A stretch of 64,000 nt of DNA from Spirodela intermedia. Its lineage: Eukaryota > Streptophyta > Magnoliopsida > Alismatales > Araceae. Position 1 is the first letter of the stretch. Every line of letters begins with the position of its first letter. Of the stretch, positions 1 through 16,700 are shown piece by piece. Under the pieces are notes generated by a model, which was not told the origin of the DNA, did not search any database, and worked only from the letters and a program-made list of their open reading frames with translations. The stretch covers positions 5,457,386 through 5,521,385 of the forward strand of contig LR746267.1 in the NCBI GenBank assembly GCA_902729315.2, read 5' to 3'. Both the position numbers and the translations under genes were made by a program.

Positions 1-239
1 ATTCAGCTTATGACTCTATTATCTGCATACCTACGTTCCACTGCAATGACATTTGGAAAATCATAATCATCTTCATCATCACATACAATATGGATATATC
101 TTTGGATCTCATTCGATCCCACAATGAGATATATATTCAGAAGCACACACATTTATTTGACTATCCTATTTCTAACCTAGGAATTACTTTACCAAATATA
201 CACACATCCTAATCAATCTCTTTGGTGATGTTCACTATA

Positions 240-3140
240 ATTCAACATTCTACTCAAGGATGCCTTAACTCATTCCTCAATTCAGATTCATTTTATTATC
301 AGTGAGTGCATTGACAACATCACATCATATATGACTCCAATTCTTCTGTCTCTTTTATGATCCAAGACCTCTCTTGCAAGACAATGATTGGCAAATTTAA
401 AAGGATCAATGATCTTTTATTTTTGATGTTTGCAGATCCCCTCATTCTTAAAAGCTATGGCACCCTTTCAAACTTCTACAAACAACGCATCTCTTCACAT
501 TTGGCATAATCGATGGAGACATCTCTCATCAAAGTTTTTTGATATGATGAAAAATCAGTTACACTTCATTGATCATCATAAACAAACACCTTATTATATT
601 TGTCTATTGACAAAACAAAACATTTATCTTTTTTATGTCAAAATAACATTTTTGAACATCTATTTATGTTGGTACATTGTGAAATATGAGGGCCATTTCA
701 TACTACAAGTCATTATGGTCACGGATATTTCCTTACACTTGTGGATGCTTACAATTGCTTTGTTTGGGGTTTTCTTATGAAACATAAATCTAAAGCTAGT
801 TCTATCATTCTTTTTCTCTTCAGTCTACACTCAATATAGACATAATGTCAAAAAATTTAGATTGGACAATGTCAATGAACTTAAATTTATTAAATTCTTC
901 AAGAAATATAATTATTGTATCAATTTTCATGTGTAGAATGACCCTAATACTACTTTATGGTTGAAGAGAAACATTAACACCTCTTACATGTGGCTCGAGC
1001 TTTATTATTTAAATATAGTGTTCTAATAAAGTTTTAGTTAGATTGTATTCTCATTATCACATTCATTATCAGTAAACTTCCAACTTTTGTCTTCCACAAC
1101 AAAAGTCCATATACACTAGTACATCAAACATCTCTAGATTATTCTACATTTCTAGTATTTGGCTACATAGGTTTTACATCGACATTATTAACTCATCAGC
1201 TTAAATTTTATCATTGAGCAAGAAAATGTCTTCATTAGTTATTCACCTGGCTACGAAGGTTACAAACTTTATGACCTTGACATGAAGGAATTTTTTATTT
1301 TCCATGATGATGTCTTTTGTGAGGATACTTTTTCATTTGCTTCACTTGTTACTCCAAATACACTTTTTGATATTTTTCTGGAATTTTTAATGCATCATCC
1401 AAGTTTTGATTCTAATCATGAAGATCTTGTAATTTTCCCTTACTTTGACAACAACAATCTCATCACAATTGTCCTTACCTACTATCATGAAAATTTAATT
1501 ACGTTACCAAAGCCCCCTCTTACTTTCATAATTTTCATTGTAATGACACATCTCCATTAATACCTCATATGGAATGGGATCCTGATCCTCTATCTCAATA
1601 TCTATCATATCTTTTTCTTTCAACAAGTTATAAACAGTTTGGTCTCTAAGTTTCTATCCATAAAGAACCCAACTATTATCATGAAGTTGTCAAATTCCCA
1701 CAATGACAAGAAGTTATGCATATTGAATTACTTGTAAGATAACAATGCATAGTCTTTAGTTTAATTACTTGTAGGCAAACATTCAATTGGCTGCCAATAG
1801 ATTTACAAAATCAAATATAAGTTTGATGCTACAAAAGCCGTTTATTTGCCAAGGGCTATATCCACCAAGAAGGCATCAATTTTCTTCAAATGTATTCCCC
1901 CATTGTCAAGTTTGTCACAATCAAGCTCCTATTAGCATAATGAGACAACAATAATGTATATATTTATGGAGATCTAGTCTATATGGATCTCCCTTTGGGT
2001 TTGTTACATCAAGTTCATAATGACTCTTAATTAGGAATGCTTATTTTCAAACCTCAAAAATCGATTTATGGACTTTATTAAACCCCTAGAGAATGGTATT
2101 CTAAGTTATCATCATCACTTCTTCAATATGAATTCATTTAGTCAAAATCTAGTTACTCATTCACCAAAGGACATGGCCTTTTTTTCATATCTCCTTATTT
2201 ATGTTGATGACATTATTATCACAAGCCCTTGTCTTGCACTTATTATTGATTTGAAAATTTTCTTACACACATTTAAAGTTCATGAACTTTGGGTCTTTAA
2301 AATTTTTTTTAGGGTTAAAAATTGCTTACTCTAGAGTTGAAATTATACCTATCTAAACACTATTATACTTTACAACTTTTGGAAGACATTGATTTTCTTA
2401 GCTCACGACCTATAGTGGTTCTTATGGATCCCATACTTCATCTCAATTTCACAATTAGATAATTCTTTGAGGATGCTTCTCAATATCATTGACTCATTGG
2501 TCGTCTTTCATATTTAACTCTTTTATATTGACATCCCCTTTTACAATTCACAAGCTAAGCAAATTTATGGCTCAAACTTGCATCACTCAACTACATGTTG
2601 CTTATCATCTTCTTCAATATTTGAAAGCTATATTTTGGTAAGGAATCCTTTGTTCAGTTCAAATCCTTTACGAATTTGAGTTTTTTCAGATGTTAATTGT
2701 GTGACTTGTCCTAGCTTTTGTGAATTACTTACTAGATTTTACATTTTTGTTGCTGATTATCTAATTTCATGGAAAGGCAAAAAAGAAATCAATCATATCT
2801 CATTCATCTAGTAAATCTGAGTATTATGCATTGGTTTAGATCCAACAATTATTTTCTAATTTTCACATTAATATTATCTCATAGTATCTTATTTTGTCAT
2901 GGTCAAGTTGCTCACCATATTACCTTTAGTCCCACATTTCATAGACATGCAAATTACATTGAGATTGATTGTCAATTTATTTGTGTAAAGTTGGTCGATG
3001 TAATCATCAAGCTTCTTCTTGTTCATTGTGCTCACTAGTTAGTAGACACCTTTACTAAGCCTTTCCATCCTCTTGCATATCGATTTTCTTGTCTAAAATG
3101 GGCATTAAAAATATTTACTGCCCATCTTGAAGGAGTAGTA
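240..3140 (+). mobile_element. Decayed Ty1/copia retrotransposon (pol relic)
   Basis: Broken reading frames on + follow copia order. Around 340-420 a pre-integrase fragment reads like FQDLSCKTMIGKF. Around 700-1020 the integrase core is recognisable (YFLTLVDAYNCFVW, LDNVNELKFIKFF). From about 1790 reverse transcriptase is visible (FAKGYIHQEGINFLQ near 1840, then YLLIYVDDIIIT near 2195, the catalytic DD box). RNase H and the C-terminal end follow at 2750-3100 (NYIEIDCQFI near 2950). Stops and frameshifts interrupt every domain, so it is not functional. No LTR was identified: the 5' end lies outside the window or is lost, and the 3' end meets the GA tract. Bases 1-240 show nothing else I recognise. 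Confidence 0.85.
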
Positions 3141-3269
3141 TTATGATTTTCTTTCTCCTATTCTCTCTTCCCAATTTCCTCTTTGTTGCACAAGTGATTT
3201 TGACTCGTGATGAGTGCAGGTCTACCACACCTCTGTCCATAACAAGTCTTTTATCACCCTCATAATAAG

Positions 3270-4799
<1,530 letters not shown>

Positions 4800-7700
4800 A
4801 TGGCGAAGCCTCTGGAGGAGTCCGAAGTCGGCATCTCCTGCTACGTCTCGCCTCTCCCCGGCTTCCGCGGCATCCTGAAGCACAGGTCAGTCGTCCTCTT
4901 GGTTCTTGCTTCAGCTGCGTTGCCAACTCCCTCCCCATTACTCTTCTCTCACCTTACATTCGACTCAATACACCTCGCTTCAGCTGCATTGGTTTTATTG
5001 CTTTCTTTTGTGGATAACTAGGTACGCGGATTTCATCGTGAACGAAGTGGACTGCGATGGGAACGTTATTCGCCTCACCTCTTTCGATGTTCCGGAAGAG
5101 GTAGGGATCGGGTTTCAGTTTGAATTTCCGTCTTTTGCTCTTGTCGTCAGTTTTTTTTTTTTTCCAATATTTTGGTGTTCGGGTCTTCTGACAGGGTGTA
5201 GAAGCGGTGGAGGAGGAGGAACAGCATCCCGATGATTCGGATTACGGCGACAAGATTCAGATGTTCCGGTCAATTACAGGAGAGGAGGATGCTGAATTGC
5301 TCAGGGGACTTCTAGCGCGCATTAGCTCTGGCGAAGCCCATGACGATGCTTTCATTGTTCTTTCTCCAGACGCGGACAAGGTTCATCGAACGGTCGGTTC
5401 TGTGTTCATCCTCTATTACGTTGCAGTACTCACTTTTTCCGCTGAACGATGACATTTAGACGGGGCCCCAATCTTTCGCGCAGGAAGTACATAACTTCTT
5501 CAAGAAGAACATGAGGTCCCTGATCACTGATGTCGTTGAAGTGACTCCGGGGGACGCGAAATGTGTGCGGGTTAGGTTCTCTGGTGGAGGAAGAGGAGAC
5601 ATGGGAAGAAGTGGTAAGAAAAGGAAAGCCATGGACGATAAGTGTTCAAAAGAGGATAAACGCTTCGACAGCAGGGGATCAAAAGGTTGGCCAGAGCATC
5701 TGGGAAAGTTTCTTCGGTAAGACAGTGAGAAATACTTGTACGTATCAAGAGTTAGTAGTATTTTAGCTTTTATAACGTGTATAAATAAATAATTTTTGTA
5801 ACCTACAGTTGATAAAATTCGTTATTAAATCTTGAGCTTAACCTAAGGTATTTACAGATGGGATATTTAAAATTTTCTAATGTCTATGATCTCACAGAGA
5901 AAGAGAGAATATGCTATGTTGAGTATTTTTCAAACATTTGCAATTAGCAACCGTGGTACCAAGCTTCTTTATGAAGAGATTATTCATGGTTTTTCCCTGA
6001 AGTTTTTATCTGCATATCCAGTTTTCATCTTTATAAAGAGAACAAGGACACCCAGGAAGCTCTGGGAGTGATAGGGAAGATGTTGGGCATTCAGGTATGA
6101 GAGACATTAATGAGTTCTTCTATATATGGCCATTATGTGCTTTGTTCATCTGTTATGAAATGAAGTAAAAGCCTTCAAAAAAATTAATTTATAGATTGCA
6201 TCCATGACCTATTGGTTAAGCGTTTCCTGGTTGAAATCTTCGGACGTATCCTTGAATGCTACCTGCTTTCGTGGGGAGAGATTTTTCTGATGGAAACCTC
6301 CGTGGAGCATGTCCACATCATTGAGATCCTTCGATGTTTGCTAGTCTGGAAGCTTTTTATTAAAATTTCTTGCAATGGCATCTTAGAGTAACAAACAATA
6401 TGTAGAGACAAAGTTTTACAAATCCATCACGTATGCAACTGTTGCCTGTGTCCATGTCCTGAAGAAATGTAGATCAACCGTCAAGGGACCAGGAGTCCAT
6501 GAGCAATTTAATAGGAGAAGTCTGAACCCGGTATGCCATCCCATGAAAGTAGTTATGATGGAGTAATCTGCTATTGACTCCAGCTCACTTCCTCTGAGAA
6601 TGTGGTATTTTTCAGTGGAACCTCTTCAATCTTTAACAAGAATCCAGATGGCCCTTGGAGTTTCTCTCTGCTTATATGGCCATATAGTGGCATGACGATA
6701 TTTTTCACTATCAAATAGTCCTTTGTTCTTTACCAGCAAAATTCTGGTCTCTACAATAGGGTTCACTACAGTGGGTTCTTTCGTGAGAAGGAAATATTTT
6801 TTTCTTTCTAAGAAATTTCCTTGAACATATTATTTATTTATATTTATCCTACTAACCAAATCAATAACTTCATAAAAAATTCAATCCTCGAATTATCTGG
6901 AATGGCGCAGCTTTAATTTGAGAAAACAGCCTGAAAAAAAGTAAATAGTTTGAATAGATAGTAAAATGGCTTTTATTTTGTTCTTGATGATGCCTGCATC
7001 AGGTTGGTTGATTATTTGCACCTATTCTAAGGAAGGATTCTGTAAATGGAAATTCCTTTTTCGTTCTAGCAAAGTTTCCTGAAGATGAGGTTTTTATTGA
7101 AATTGCATTTAGTGAACCTGGCATTGTTCTTAACTAATTAGATTGAAAGTTCCCTTTTTTCAAATACTGTAAACAGTATCACGGACGAGAAATCAGGCTG
7201 AGGAGGATTTTTTTTTCATGAGTCAGGGTTATTGTAGAGATAAATCTTGACAGTTTTCTTTCTTAATGGGACATTAACTTTAAGCACAAAATGCTGAGAA
7301 TATTTTATCCACTGCCTGCCAGATGGTGAATCTTCCGTAGTATCACTTTCCAACTAGTTTGACGTTAGTTGTGAACTTATCTCTATGTCATTTTTGGCAG
7401 CAAAAATCATTCGGATTTGCAGGTACGAAAGACAAGCGTGCTGTTACAACACAGAGGGTAAGTTTTTATTTTATATGCATCCTTTTCTGTTCTCAGATGC
7501 CTTAAAAGTATTGCCATTGAATTTTTATCACTTCAATTCCATGGGATAAACCTTTCGGATTGCTTATTTGCATGAAATTTCAATTATGTTCTTATCTCGA
7601 TTTTCATGAATTTTCATTGGTAGGAAGGATCCTCAGTGCGCGACTTTGTAGTTTTACTATAATCTTCTGAGATTTTTTTCTGCAAATTATTTGTCATCTC

Positions 7701-10700
7701 TGGGCAAGTAATTGCAACAGTTGCATTTCAAACCATGCATACTATTCAGATACGAACAATATTCGGAAGTACTTATTTAACTGGATGTGTGATGCCATGT
7801 TTCTTGTTCTTTGACATCAAGTGATTGTAAAAGCCTGTATTTATAATCATTTTATGGCAATTCCATATCTCCATATTGATATGTAAAATCAGATTATTTT
7901 TCAGATGCGTTTTCCTGTTAACTTGTGGGTCACGTAAGGGAATATGCATTTTTATGCTAAAAAACAATCATATTTTAGCCATCTCATTTTAACCAATATG
8001 TCAATTATCTTGTCAACCCAACATGAATTGGCAACCTGGACTCATGGTCTGCCCTGAAATCCCATAACCAAGTCATCCACGGCCATTTAGGTTTGTTATT
8101 TGTCAGTTATGGTGTTTAACTTTGAAAGGATCCTTTCAAACTTCCCCAGTCAGTTTTTAGGTATGCCTAAATTAGAAACTACCGATGCCTACGTAGGATA
8201 ACACGTATCAAGCAGGATCCTCGTGAGACTAGTTGGGAATACATTCTTCTAGACCTGACAGGCAGATAACTGTTTGACGAGTGGGAGATGTATATGCTGC
8301 ATGGGAATATGTTGGCATCTGCAGGATCAGTGTTGAATATGATGGCTCCTTGGCGTTAAAGATTGTTGGTCACTGTTAGGAGATCAGGTTATCATGAAAG
8401 AAGAGTCATCTGAATCCGTTTCATGCTTCTAGATTATTTCACGCTGTTGTCTTTGTTGAACATTAAGAATTGAAAGGAGAAACGTATTCTTTTTACAGTG
8501 AGATCCCAAATTTTTACTTGTTATCAGTGCTAGGGAGACTTTATAACTGACAATCTGCTGGATTGGCCAGGTTCATGCAAGGTTTTTACAGAAGTTTGCA
8601 GTCCCTAGTATGAGTCATAATGAGCATTACAGGCCTATTCCATTAACAGTTGAGATCTGAAGGGAGTCGTGATGATGCAGTTTGAGTGGAACGCCGTACT
8701 ATTGGTTGTGCTCTGCAGAATGAGCTCCCTTTTCGGAAGCGTCACTTAAAAATTATTCACTTGTCTGTTTAGGCATCATGACCTCGGGTGCAATTTTATT
8801 GTTGATGTTCTGTAGTTGGCTGGAAACTGTCTTTAAGTCCTTTATCAGCGAAGGATTCTAGGTTGCACATAAAGGCCACACAAGCCAGGAGCTAGAAAAT
8901 TTTTGTGAACCTGGATTGGCATAGCTATGGAAGATGCTATAGCTCTTTCACGAATGGGTAATGCTGCAATATTGATGACAATTCGATCTGCTTCCAATGG
9001 CGCAAAACTCTACGTTTATCTCTGTAATGTAGTCAGGATCTCTGTTTTCTTTTTTCTTATCTTTTTCAGTTTACCTGGAGCTATACTATACTAGCTGGTG
9101 CATTCCATTAACAAGAATCTTGACAACTAATATCTTGTTACGACTTCTTTTTTCCTCCTAATTGAAAAAACTGAACAAATTATCTCCAGAGGGTCTAAAC
9201 ACGTACCTTAAGATACGTTAAAATTATCTCTGATTTGATGTTACTTGTTTTTCTTTTTGGTAACCAGGGAAAATGACGTGAGGAAACAAACTAAGATTAA
9301 TGTGCAGAAGAAGTAACTTATGAATCGTTTCTTCGGACAGAAGAAGATTATGTAAACACTTACTCGAAATATAACTTTTAGGAGTCCATTGTGAAAGAAT
9401 CGCCCACCATTTTTTCTGACGAATTGGCCATGATATCATGTACAAATCACCACTGAAAAGTGACATCTGTCAACCATAAGATTTTCTTTGTTGATTCTGT
9501 TCTGTCTTTGTAACTTATTGTGGGTTGCTTTTATTATTTTGATAGACTTCGAGTTCAGTTTTAAAGCAGTGTACTTTCTTCCCTAAAAGGCTTTTTATTC
9601 CATCAGGTTACTGTCTTCAAGCAATATGCAAAAAAATTAGCATCACTTAATAACAGACTGATTGGTATTAAAGTTGGAGACTTCTGGTACGTTCAAGAAG
9701 CTGTATTGGGCAACCCATCCTAAAACAGGTTCATTTTCCCCACTTATTCTCGTAAATTAATTTTTGTCCAGCCACGTGCAAGAAGGTCTAGTACTTGGCA
9801 AGCTCCTAGGAAACCGGTTCACTATCGTTTTGAGGTAATTCTACCAAGTCTAAACATGAATATCTTGTAAGGCCCCTAATCTGATGCTTATACCTTGATA
9901 AATTTATGACTTTTACAAACCCGTTTGTGTACCCTGGCAGAGGTGTTGTTGCAGACTCTGATGATACTATAAAAGCAGCAGCAGATGCATTAGGGAGGAA
10001 AGGATTCATAAATTATTTTGGTCTTCAGGTAAGGAAATTGTTCTTCTTCACTCCATAGATGCTGCGGAGAGCATTTTTACTTCCGCATATTTTATATTTT
10101 GGTTCCCACAAATTTATACCTGATGTGATGCTTGTGAATTCAGCGTTTTGGAAGTGGTTCCGTCCCAACACACCTTGTTGGAGCAGCATTGCTTCGTGGA
10201 GAGTGGAAAGCTGCAGTAGGCTTGATTCTTGACCCGAGGGATGGAGATATCCTTGCTTTCTTCCTCCCGTAATATGAAGCCAGCTACTTGTAGATAGTTC
10301 TTTGTGATTTAGTGAGGCTGTTGGATTTTCTTTTTCTTAATTTTAAATAAACAGAGAGTAGAAATCAGGGAAGCCCGTGAGTATTACAAGGAAAGTGGAG
10401 ACGTTGAGGCTACGTTGAGGCAGTTACCTCGTTACTTAGTTGCTGAGAGGGCTATTGTAAGTTTGCTTCTACACGTCCTTTCTTCTTCCCCCTACTATTT
10501 TCACTTAGACATAGCTAATAGATGGAATATGGCTGCTAAACGTAAAGAAGAAATATATCTTGGTTGGAAAGGCATAAATATTGTCATGGAATCTTGCTTA
10601 GACTGAGATTTTAGATCTGGAAGAAAATAGCAGCAACAATTATGCTTTAGTTATCTTAAAATATTATTTCTTAAAATCATCATTAATCGTAATTTCTTTT

Positions 10701-13700
10701 ATATTTTTGTGCTATAGTTTTCATTACATTACACTGCTTGGTTCTTAAATTTTGGATTTTGACAGCATTTCTACTTTCTAGATTGTTTTTGTTTTCGAGC
10801 TCTGAAAAAGTAATTTTAACCCAGCTTTCCTCGTAGTTTTAATGAAACCTTTGGTAAAGAAGAGAAGAATGAAGGAATGAACTAGAAGGGTTTGCAATCA
10901 ACTAGTTTAGGGTTTCTGGCTCAGCCCCTCTTGAAGGAAAATTCTAGTGAAGATGGAGAATGATTGTTGACTGAGTGGCTCCAATGAGTGATTGATATCT
11001 TTCAGAAGAGTGACTCCAAATAGTGTTTCTGCGGGCTCGCACCCAACTTTCACATTCCAGTAGTGAGTCTGGCAATTATTTTCTTTGAAAAATATGAGTA
11101 GTGGTGGATTGGGTGCGTTGCAACTTCAGTGCCAAGTATCACAATGCTTCAAGATCTTACTTTCAAATTTCTGATATTCTTCAGCCCTAGTATTTCTTCT
11201 CCATTATCTCCTATAATCACTCTATTATCAATAAAGCTAATCAAATAATACCTCGACCATCTTTCCTTTCTACGAACTTTGTCATATAGATTATCTTGTT
11301 TGCTACTGTTGTGAACAGTGGCGCAAGACCTAGGACAACATGGAGAGAAAAAAAACCTTTCTCGTGTTCACAACATAGATGACTGTTATATACAAGTACC
11401 AGGGCTGCAGAACAAGGAAACTACCTAACAAGTAGGGAACTTACAAAATAGGAAACGAATCAACAATGAGGAAACGGTCCTGAATCTATTAATGCCACTT
11501 TGGATCTTCTGTGCTGGTGGTTGCGGAACCAGGGATGCTCTTGGATGTGCTGCTACTTCTACAACCACATACGCTTCTGATTATTGAGCTAGGACTCACT
11601 AAGGAACTGGCACAGTTCTGGTGCAAAGGTCTTTTGCAAGGAACTGCTGCACTGCCTTAAATAATGGGAAGTAAAACAGGGGGTTCACCATTGCAGCGCC
11701 TTTGGTTCACCCTGACACGTTTCCTCTCATTCTGGAGCATTGGCCATTAAGGCTTCTTCCTCTGTTGGCTGACAGTAGGAAGTCATCCAGGATCTGGATA
11801 AGCAGTAACGGAGTTGACCAACACTTTTGTAAATCACAATTTAGGAAAACATTTTTGATCTCCCATTGATATAGGATCCATAAATGTTGTGCAGCAAGTG
11901 ACAATAAAAATAATTGCTTCCCCATGGGGTATGAGTTTCTTTCATAAACTATCCTGTAGGTTTCAAAAAAATAAGTAAAATGAGTACAATCATCAACGAA
12001 TGACACAAACCATCTATCCCTAGAAAAATTAAGAATTGTAGAGGGACCCCAGATATCACTTTGAATAACATAGAAAGGGATAGAACTTCTTATATTGGAA
12101 AAGATACATGTTTACGTCCAGCAAGTTCGCACATGCCACTTTCAAAATCTTCAATACTTAGACCTTGAAATAACGAAGGAAACAGGCTTCTAATAACCTT
12201 AAATACTGGGTGTCCAAGTCGGTGATGGGGAAGCCAAACTCTCCCCTCATTGGAAGAACAAGGTAGTTAGCCCTTCGTGATGTTTGACTGGCTTGGTGCT
12301 TGAAGATAGTAGATTCCATTCCGTTCTCTAGCATGTCGAATCATTCTCTTTGAGTCCTTATATTAATATACACAATGATTATGATGAAAAATCGCCTTTC
12401 AATGTAAATCTTGAGCAGAATTTTGGATAGACACAAGGTTTTAGACATCCTAGGGATGAGGGTTGACTTTAGCATTTCCTGCACCTGGTACAGTTGTCAA
12501 AGAACCTTCAGCTGTGGTTATTTTCCTACTTCTTGGACAAGGAGAGCATGGGGAAAAGGCATTTGATGACTGGGTCATGTGATCAGTAGCTCTTGAATCC
12601 ATGATCAAGAAATCCACAAAAGCTATACTTTATACACTAAATCTAATAGAGGATGGAAACTCACCTGAATGTGCCAATGATCAAGAGGCTATGGGTTTGC
12701 TGTGATTCCCAATTATAGATCCCACCCTCTCAACCTTATCTTGATTGTAGCCACCTGACTCCTTTGGTGCTGTTTCATCATGCTATACTGTCGTTACATG
12801 GCTTGAACACTGTTCCTTGACTACTATCCTTTCTGTCCCCATTCCTGACTGGCCTGACCATTCAGGAGTCTGACGCTCCTTCAAAGCTGTCATCTGATTT
12901 GCATATTTTGTAACTATTCTGCTACCCTATTTTGCCGCCATTGTCTTCACCTTTACTTCAGAGACCTGAGCTGCATCCCTAGGTTAAGGACATGTCTGTT
13001 GGATTGCATCCTAAATATCCTTGGCATTAGCCAAGAACATACATGTGTCACTAATCTCAGGAGTCATCCCGATCACAAAAAGAGGTCCACCATGATGGGG
13101 GGTAAGGTACTTTCATTCTTTCCAGAACAGAAAGAATGAAAAGGGGACCGTCCTTTTTTTTCTTTCGGCATGCTCCTAGGATATAAAGAACATAATTTCA
13201 TAACCATGCCATAATTATGGAATCTTCTTCACCCCCATGTCTCAGACCAAGGATTCCCTGTTTTTTTTCCCTGTGCTTGTGAGATGGCTGATCTTCCCTT
13301 TCCTTTTTAGCACAGTGTGAACAAATTGGAACCACCAAAGGATTTTTTTTTCCACTCACTCTATATATGCAGGTTGAAAGCCCAGCAATTCTCCAGTTTG
13401 TTGAAACCATAAAAGCCCCCATTTCTACAATGTCTGACATCTGTAGAAAAACTGACAGTTGCTTGCAGTGAAAGGATTGTTGGTGTTGTTAGGAAAACAT
13501 ACATGATCAGCAATGAAGGCTAAAAGGATTGACAATGAAGGTCTATGATAAAAAAGCATAGACCTTCATTGTCACATCCAATGCAAAAGAGGAGAAGATA
13601 AAAGACACGAACTAGGCATTCATGTGTCAGTACCCGTCCTATGCCTTTGATTCCGTTGTCAGTTCTTCTCCCCTGTGACTGAGCGCCCAGAACAATGAGA

Positions 13701-16700
13701 TCGTCATGTTGTTGTAAACCAAGCAACCCTCGCTATAACCTAGGCTGTGGCAGAAGGAAGGAAGCAAACTGTAGATTCTCTGGAAGCCAGTGACTACAAC
13801 CTGGCTCTAATCCATGTCATGATCAATGGTGCAAACCCTAAGAAGATATGCAGAGCAAATAGTCAACATGTATTCATATCATAGATTACTGTTATATACT
13901 ACCAGGGCCACAAAACAAGGAAACTACCTAACAACTAGAAAAATGACAAACTAGGAATGGTCCAACTAAGAACCAAATTCCTGATTATGCGTTTTTTCCA
14001 CAGTTCTAATGAGGGAATAGGACCAGCTTCAGAGTATATTCTCTGGAATCTGCGAAAGGTTTAAAGGTCTATATTTCTGAGGTAAAAACATTTTCATCCA
14101 AGAAAATTTCCAACATGCCCAGTTTTTTCTTTTCATTTCCAGATATTTACTTTCTGCTTGTCTTTTAATTCCTTTGGATCATTGAAAGAATCTGTTGACT
14201 TGCCTTACATGTAAACGTACCGCATTGATATGAAAAATGTGCATGTAAGAAGGTTCATTTTTATGCTTCTTATAGTTGGCTTATCATTGTTGGCAGCTCC
14301 AATGTTTGAAAAAATGTCCTGGAAACTACTTGCAGGCCTTGAAAGCTATACCAAGAACTCTAAGAATGATGTATGCGTTCCTTTCATTTACTCAGAATAT
14401 TAGCCTATTTTTTCCCAATTTGCCAATTGAAATGACCATTTTTGCTGAGCATGTTATGCAGTCATTTGTAATGTTTTTCTAAACCCCTTGATGTTGTCTC
14501 ATGGTAGTATTAATCCTCAGAGGTTGAAATTCATGCGATAGCATGAAAAGTAGAGATACGAGTTCTGTTTAAAAAAGCAGAAAATCATGGGATGTTGCCA
14601 AGTTACATAGTTGAAATTTTTAGATGATGATCTAATAAAATGCTTCTCAATATTAGGTTATTTAGAATAAATGAACCGAATAACTGTAAGATTTGAGCAT
14701 GCATGCTTTGAGCTGTTAAATAATAACTTCGGAAGAAATACTCAGAACAAAGAGATTTGATTCAAAAGGAAGCACTTATGATTATGAAATAGTGATTCCT
14801 AATGGATACTCAAAATGATTGAATAATGGGTCGAGTACAGTATCTTAGAGAGTTATGATGATGGTAGGAAAAAGGGCTCTCAGAGGAGTCGTAAGATGAT
14901 GATTCAGGTACAATTGCTCTTGATTACTCTTTTTTCTAAAAGACATTGGGCTACTATGTCTTAAGAAATTGAATAGGTAGTCATGTATAAAATGTTATTG
15001 TTTGAAAGAAAGCATTCATAATCAGAAGATTATGATTTGAGGTTAGAACCAAAAATCAGACATTTATGATGTCCGAATAGACATGTGAAACCATAGGAAT
15101 GGTAATTTAAGGATATTTATTCAGAGCTACAGTTATATGCTTTTAGATGTTCATACCCTAAAGTATGGTTTGTGAAAATACCCTGAAAACTGGAAGATTA
15201 TTATTTTAAGAATAAACATACTACTGGGGATTTATGATTCTCAAACTTAAATATAGGGATCTTAGTGTACACACCCTGAGCTGGAGTATTTTGTTTTAGG
15301 GAAAAGCTACCATCAGAGATGTGGACTATTATCATGCAGGTCTTGTTCATCCTAAAAATCTTGTTCGTTACAGGTACCTGAATGTGGTTCATACCAGAGA
15401 ACATTTGAGTACCAAACTGTTTAATCATGTCAATTTGAGAATGGTGATAAGGTTGGAAAGAAATTTGTCATTTTGTGTGGATATTTTTGGAGGAGATTAT
15501 TCTATGGCCTCATGATTAGTCAAACGTTTCCAATTTGGGGAATCAACTATGGGTTACATCAAGCTTCAGCTAAGTGTCCCGCAATAACTTGATACCTTAG
15601 TTTTTAAGGCTATATCGTTGCTGAAAGGATCTGGTTTCCAAAATTTTCCAGTTATGGACATAAGAATCCTTTATTAACTTTCAAGCATAACTGGTCTAAA
15701 ATGTTTTGCTGAAAACACCATATCATTTTACATTAAGACAGTTGAAATTCTCCATTGCACTATCTGATATTGAACTTTTGTGTTTTATGACTCATGAGTA
15801 TGCCAGTTATATTGAAATAGATGAGCATCAATGGTAAAAAGCTTCTGATATTTTTTTTCCTTTTTATAAGGTCGTGACTTTTTTGGTTCTTGAAACTTTT
15901 CGTTGTTCTTAACATTTAGGTACGTACATAGCTATCAAAGTTACTTATGGAACCACGCAGCAAGTATGAGGGTGAAAAAATATGGTATGCTTCTTATGAT
16001 CCTACCTCTACCCCTAGTCTTTGTTTGCTGTAATCGGCATTAATAGTTGTGAACTAAACAGAACGGGATGGTTTACCCGAGAAAGGTCATCTCATTGATT
16101 GATAACTTGACTTTATGGATCAGTAATATATTCCTTTCTTGAAACATGACTATTATGTCATGCCATCGCTTTTAATGAGATTAGAAACTCAAGCTAGTCT
16201 GAATTTGATCGTGATGAAGGCTACCAAGTAAAGGAAGCCTTTGACATGGGCCATAGGCCAAAGAGGAACTAGAGGAAGATGGGTTTGACACAACCTTAAC
16301 CGTAGGGTATTACCATGTTCGGGAGGGAGAGAGAGAGAGAGAGAGGGAATTTTCCATTCTTTTTCTCCATGAAGGTGCCTCTCAGACGTGTATATGCATA
16401 TATACATATAGATATAGCGTGGGGATGGTGTGCATTAATTTTGGTCTTTTAACCTAATGAATTATCTAACTTATGTTAGGCTATTTTTTCAACTTGATTT
16501 AAAATGTCTTCTAATATGGAGAACTGTGGTGAAGTGTACATGGATAATTCCTAATATCGACAAGTTGTTATTCTCAGTGTTTGTGTTGATGATATTCCTT
16601 TCATTTAGAAGTTACGAAAAGATAGATGCAATGAAGCAACGTTTTACAGACCAGTTCGTGACCAATGATTTGGGTCATCTCAATTATTTCTTGATGATGG

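Noticed and set aside
10353-10354. AG acceptor two bases after the AC of PUS7 intron 10
   Set aside because: Using it shifts the frame and meets a TGA within ten codons, and the donor would still be ATATCC.
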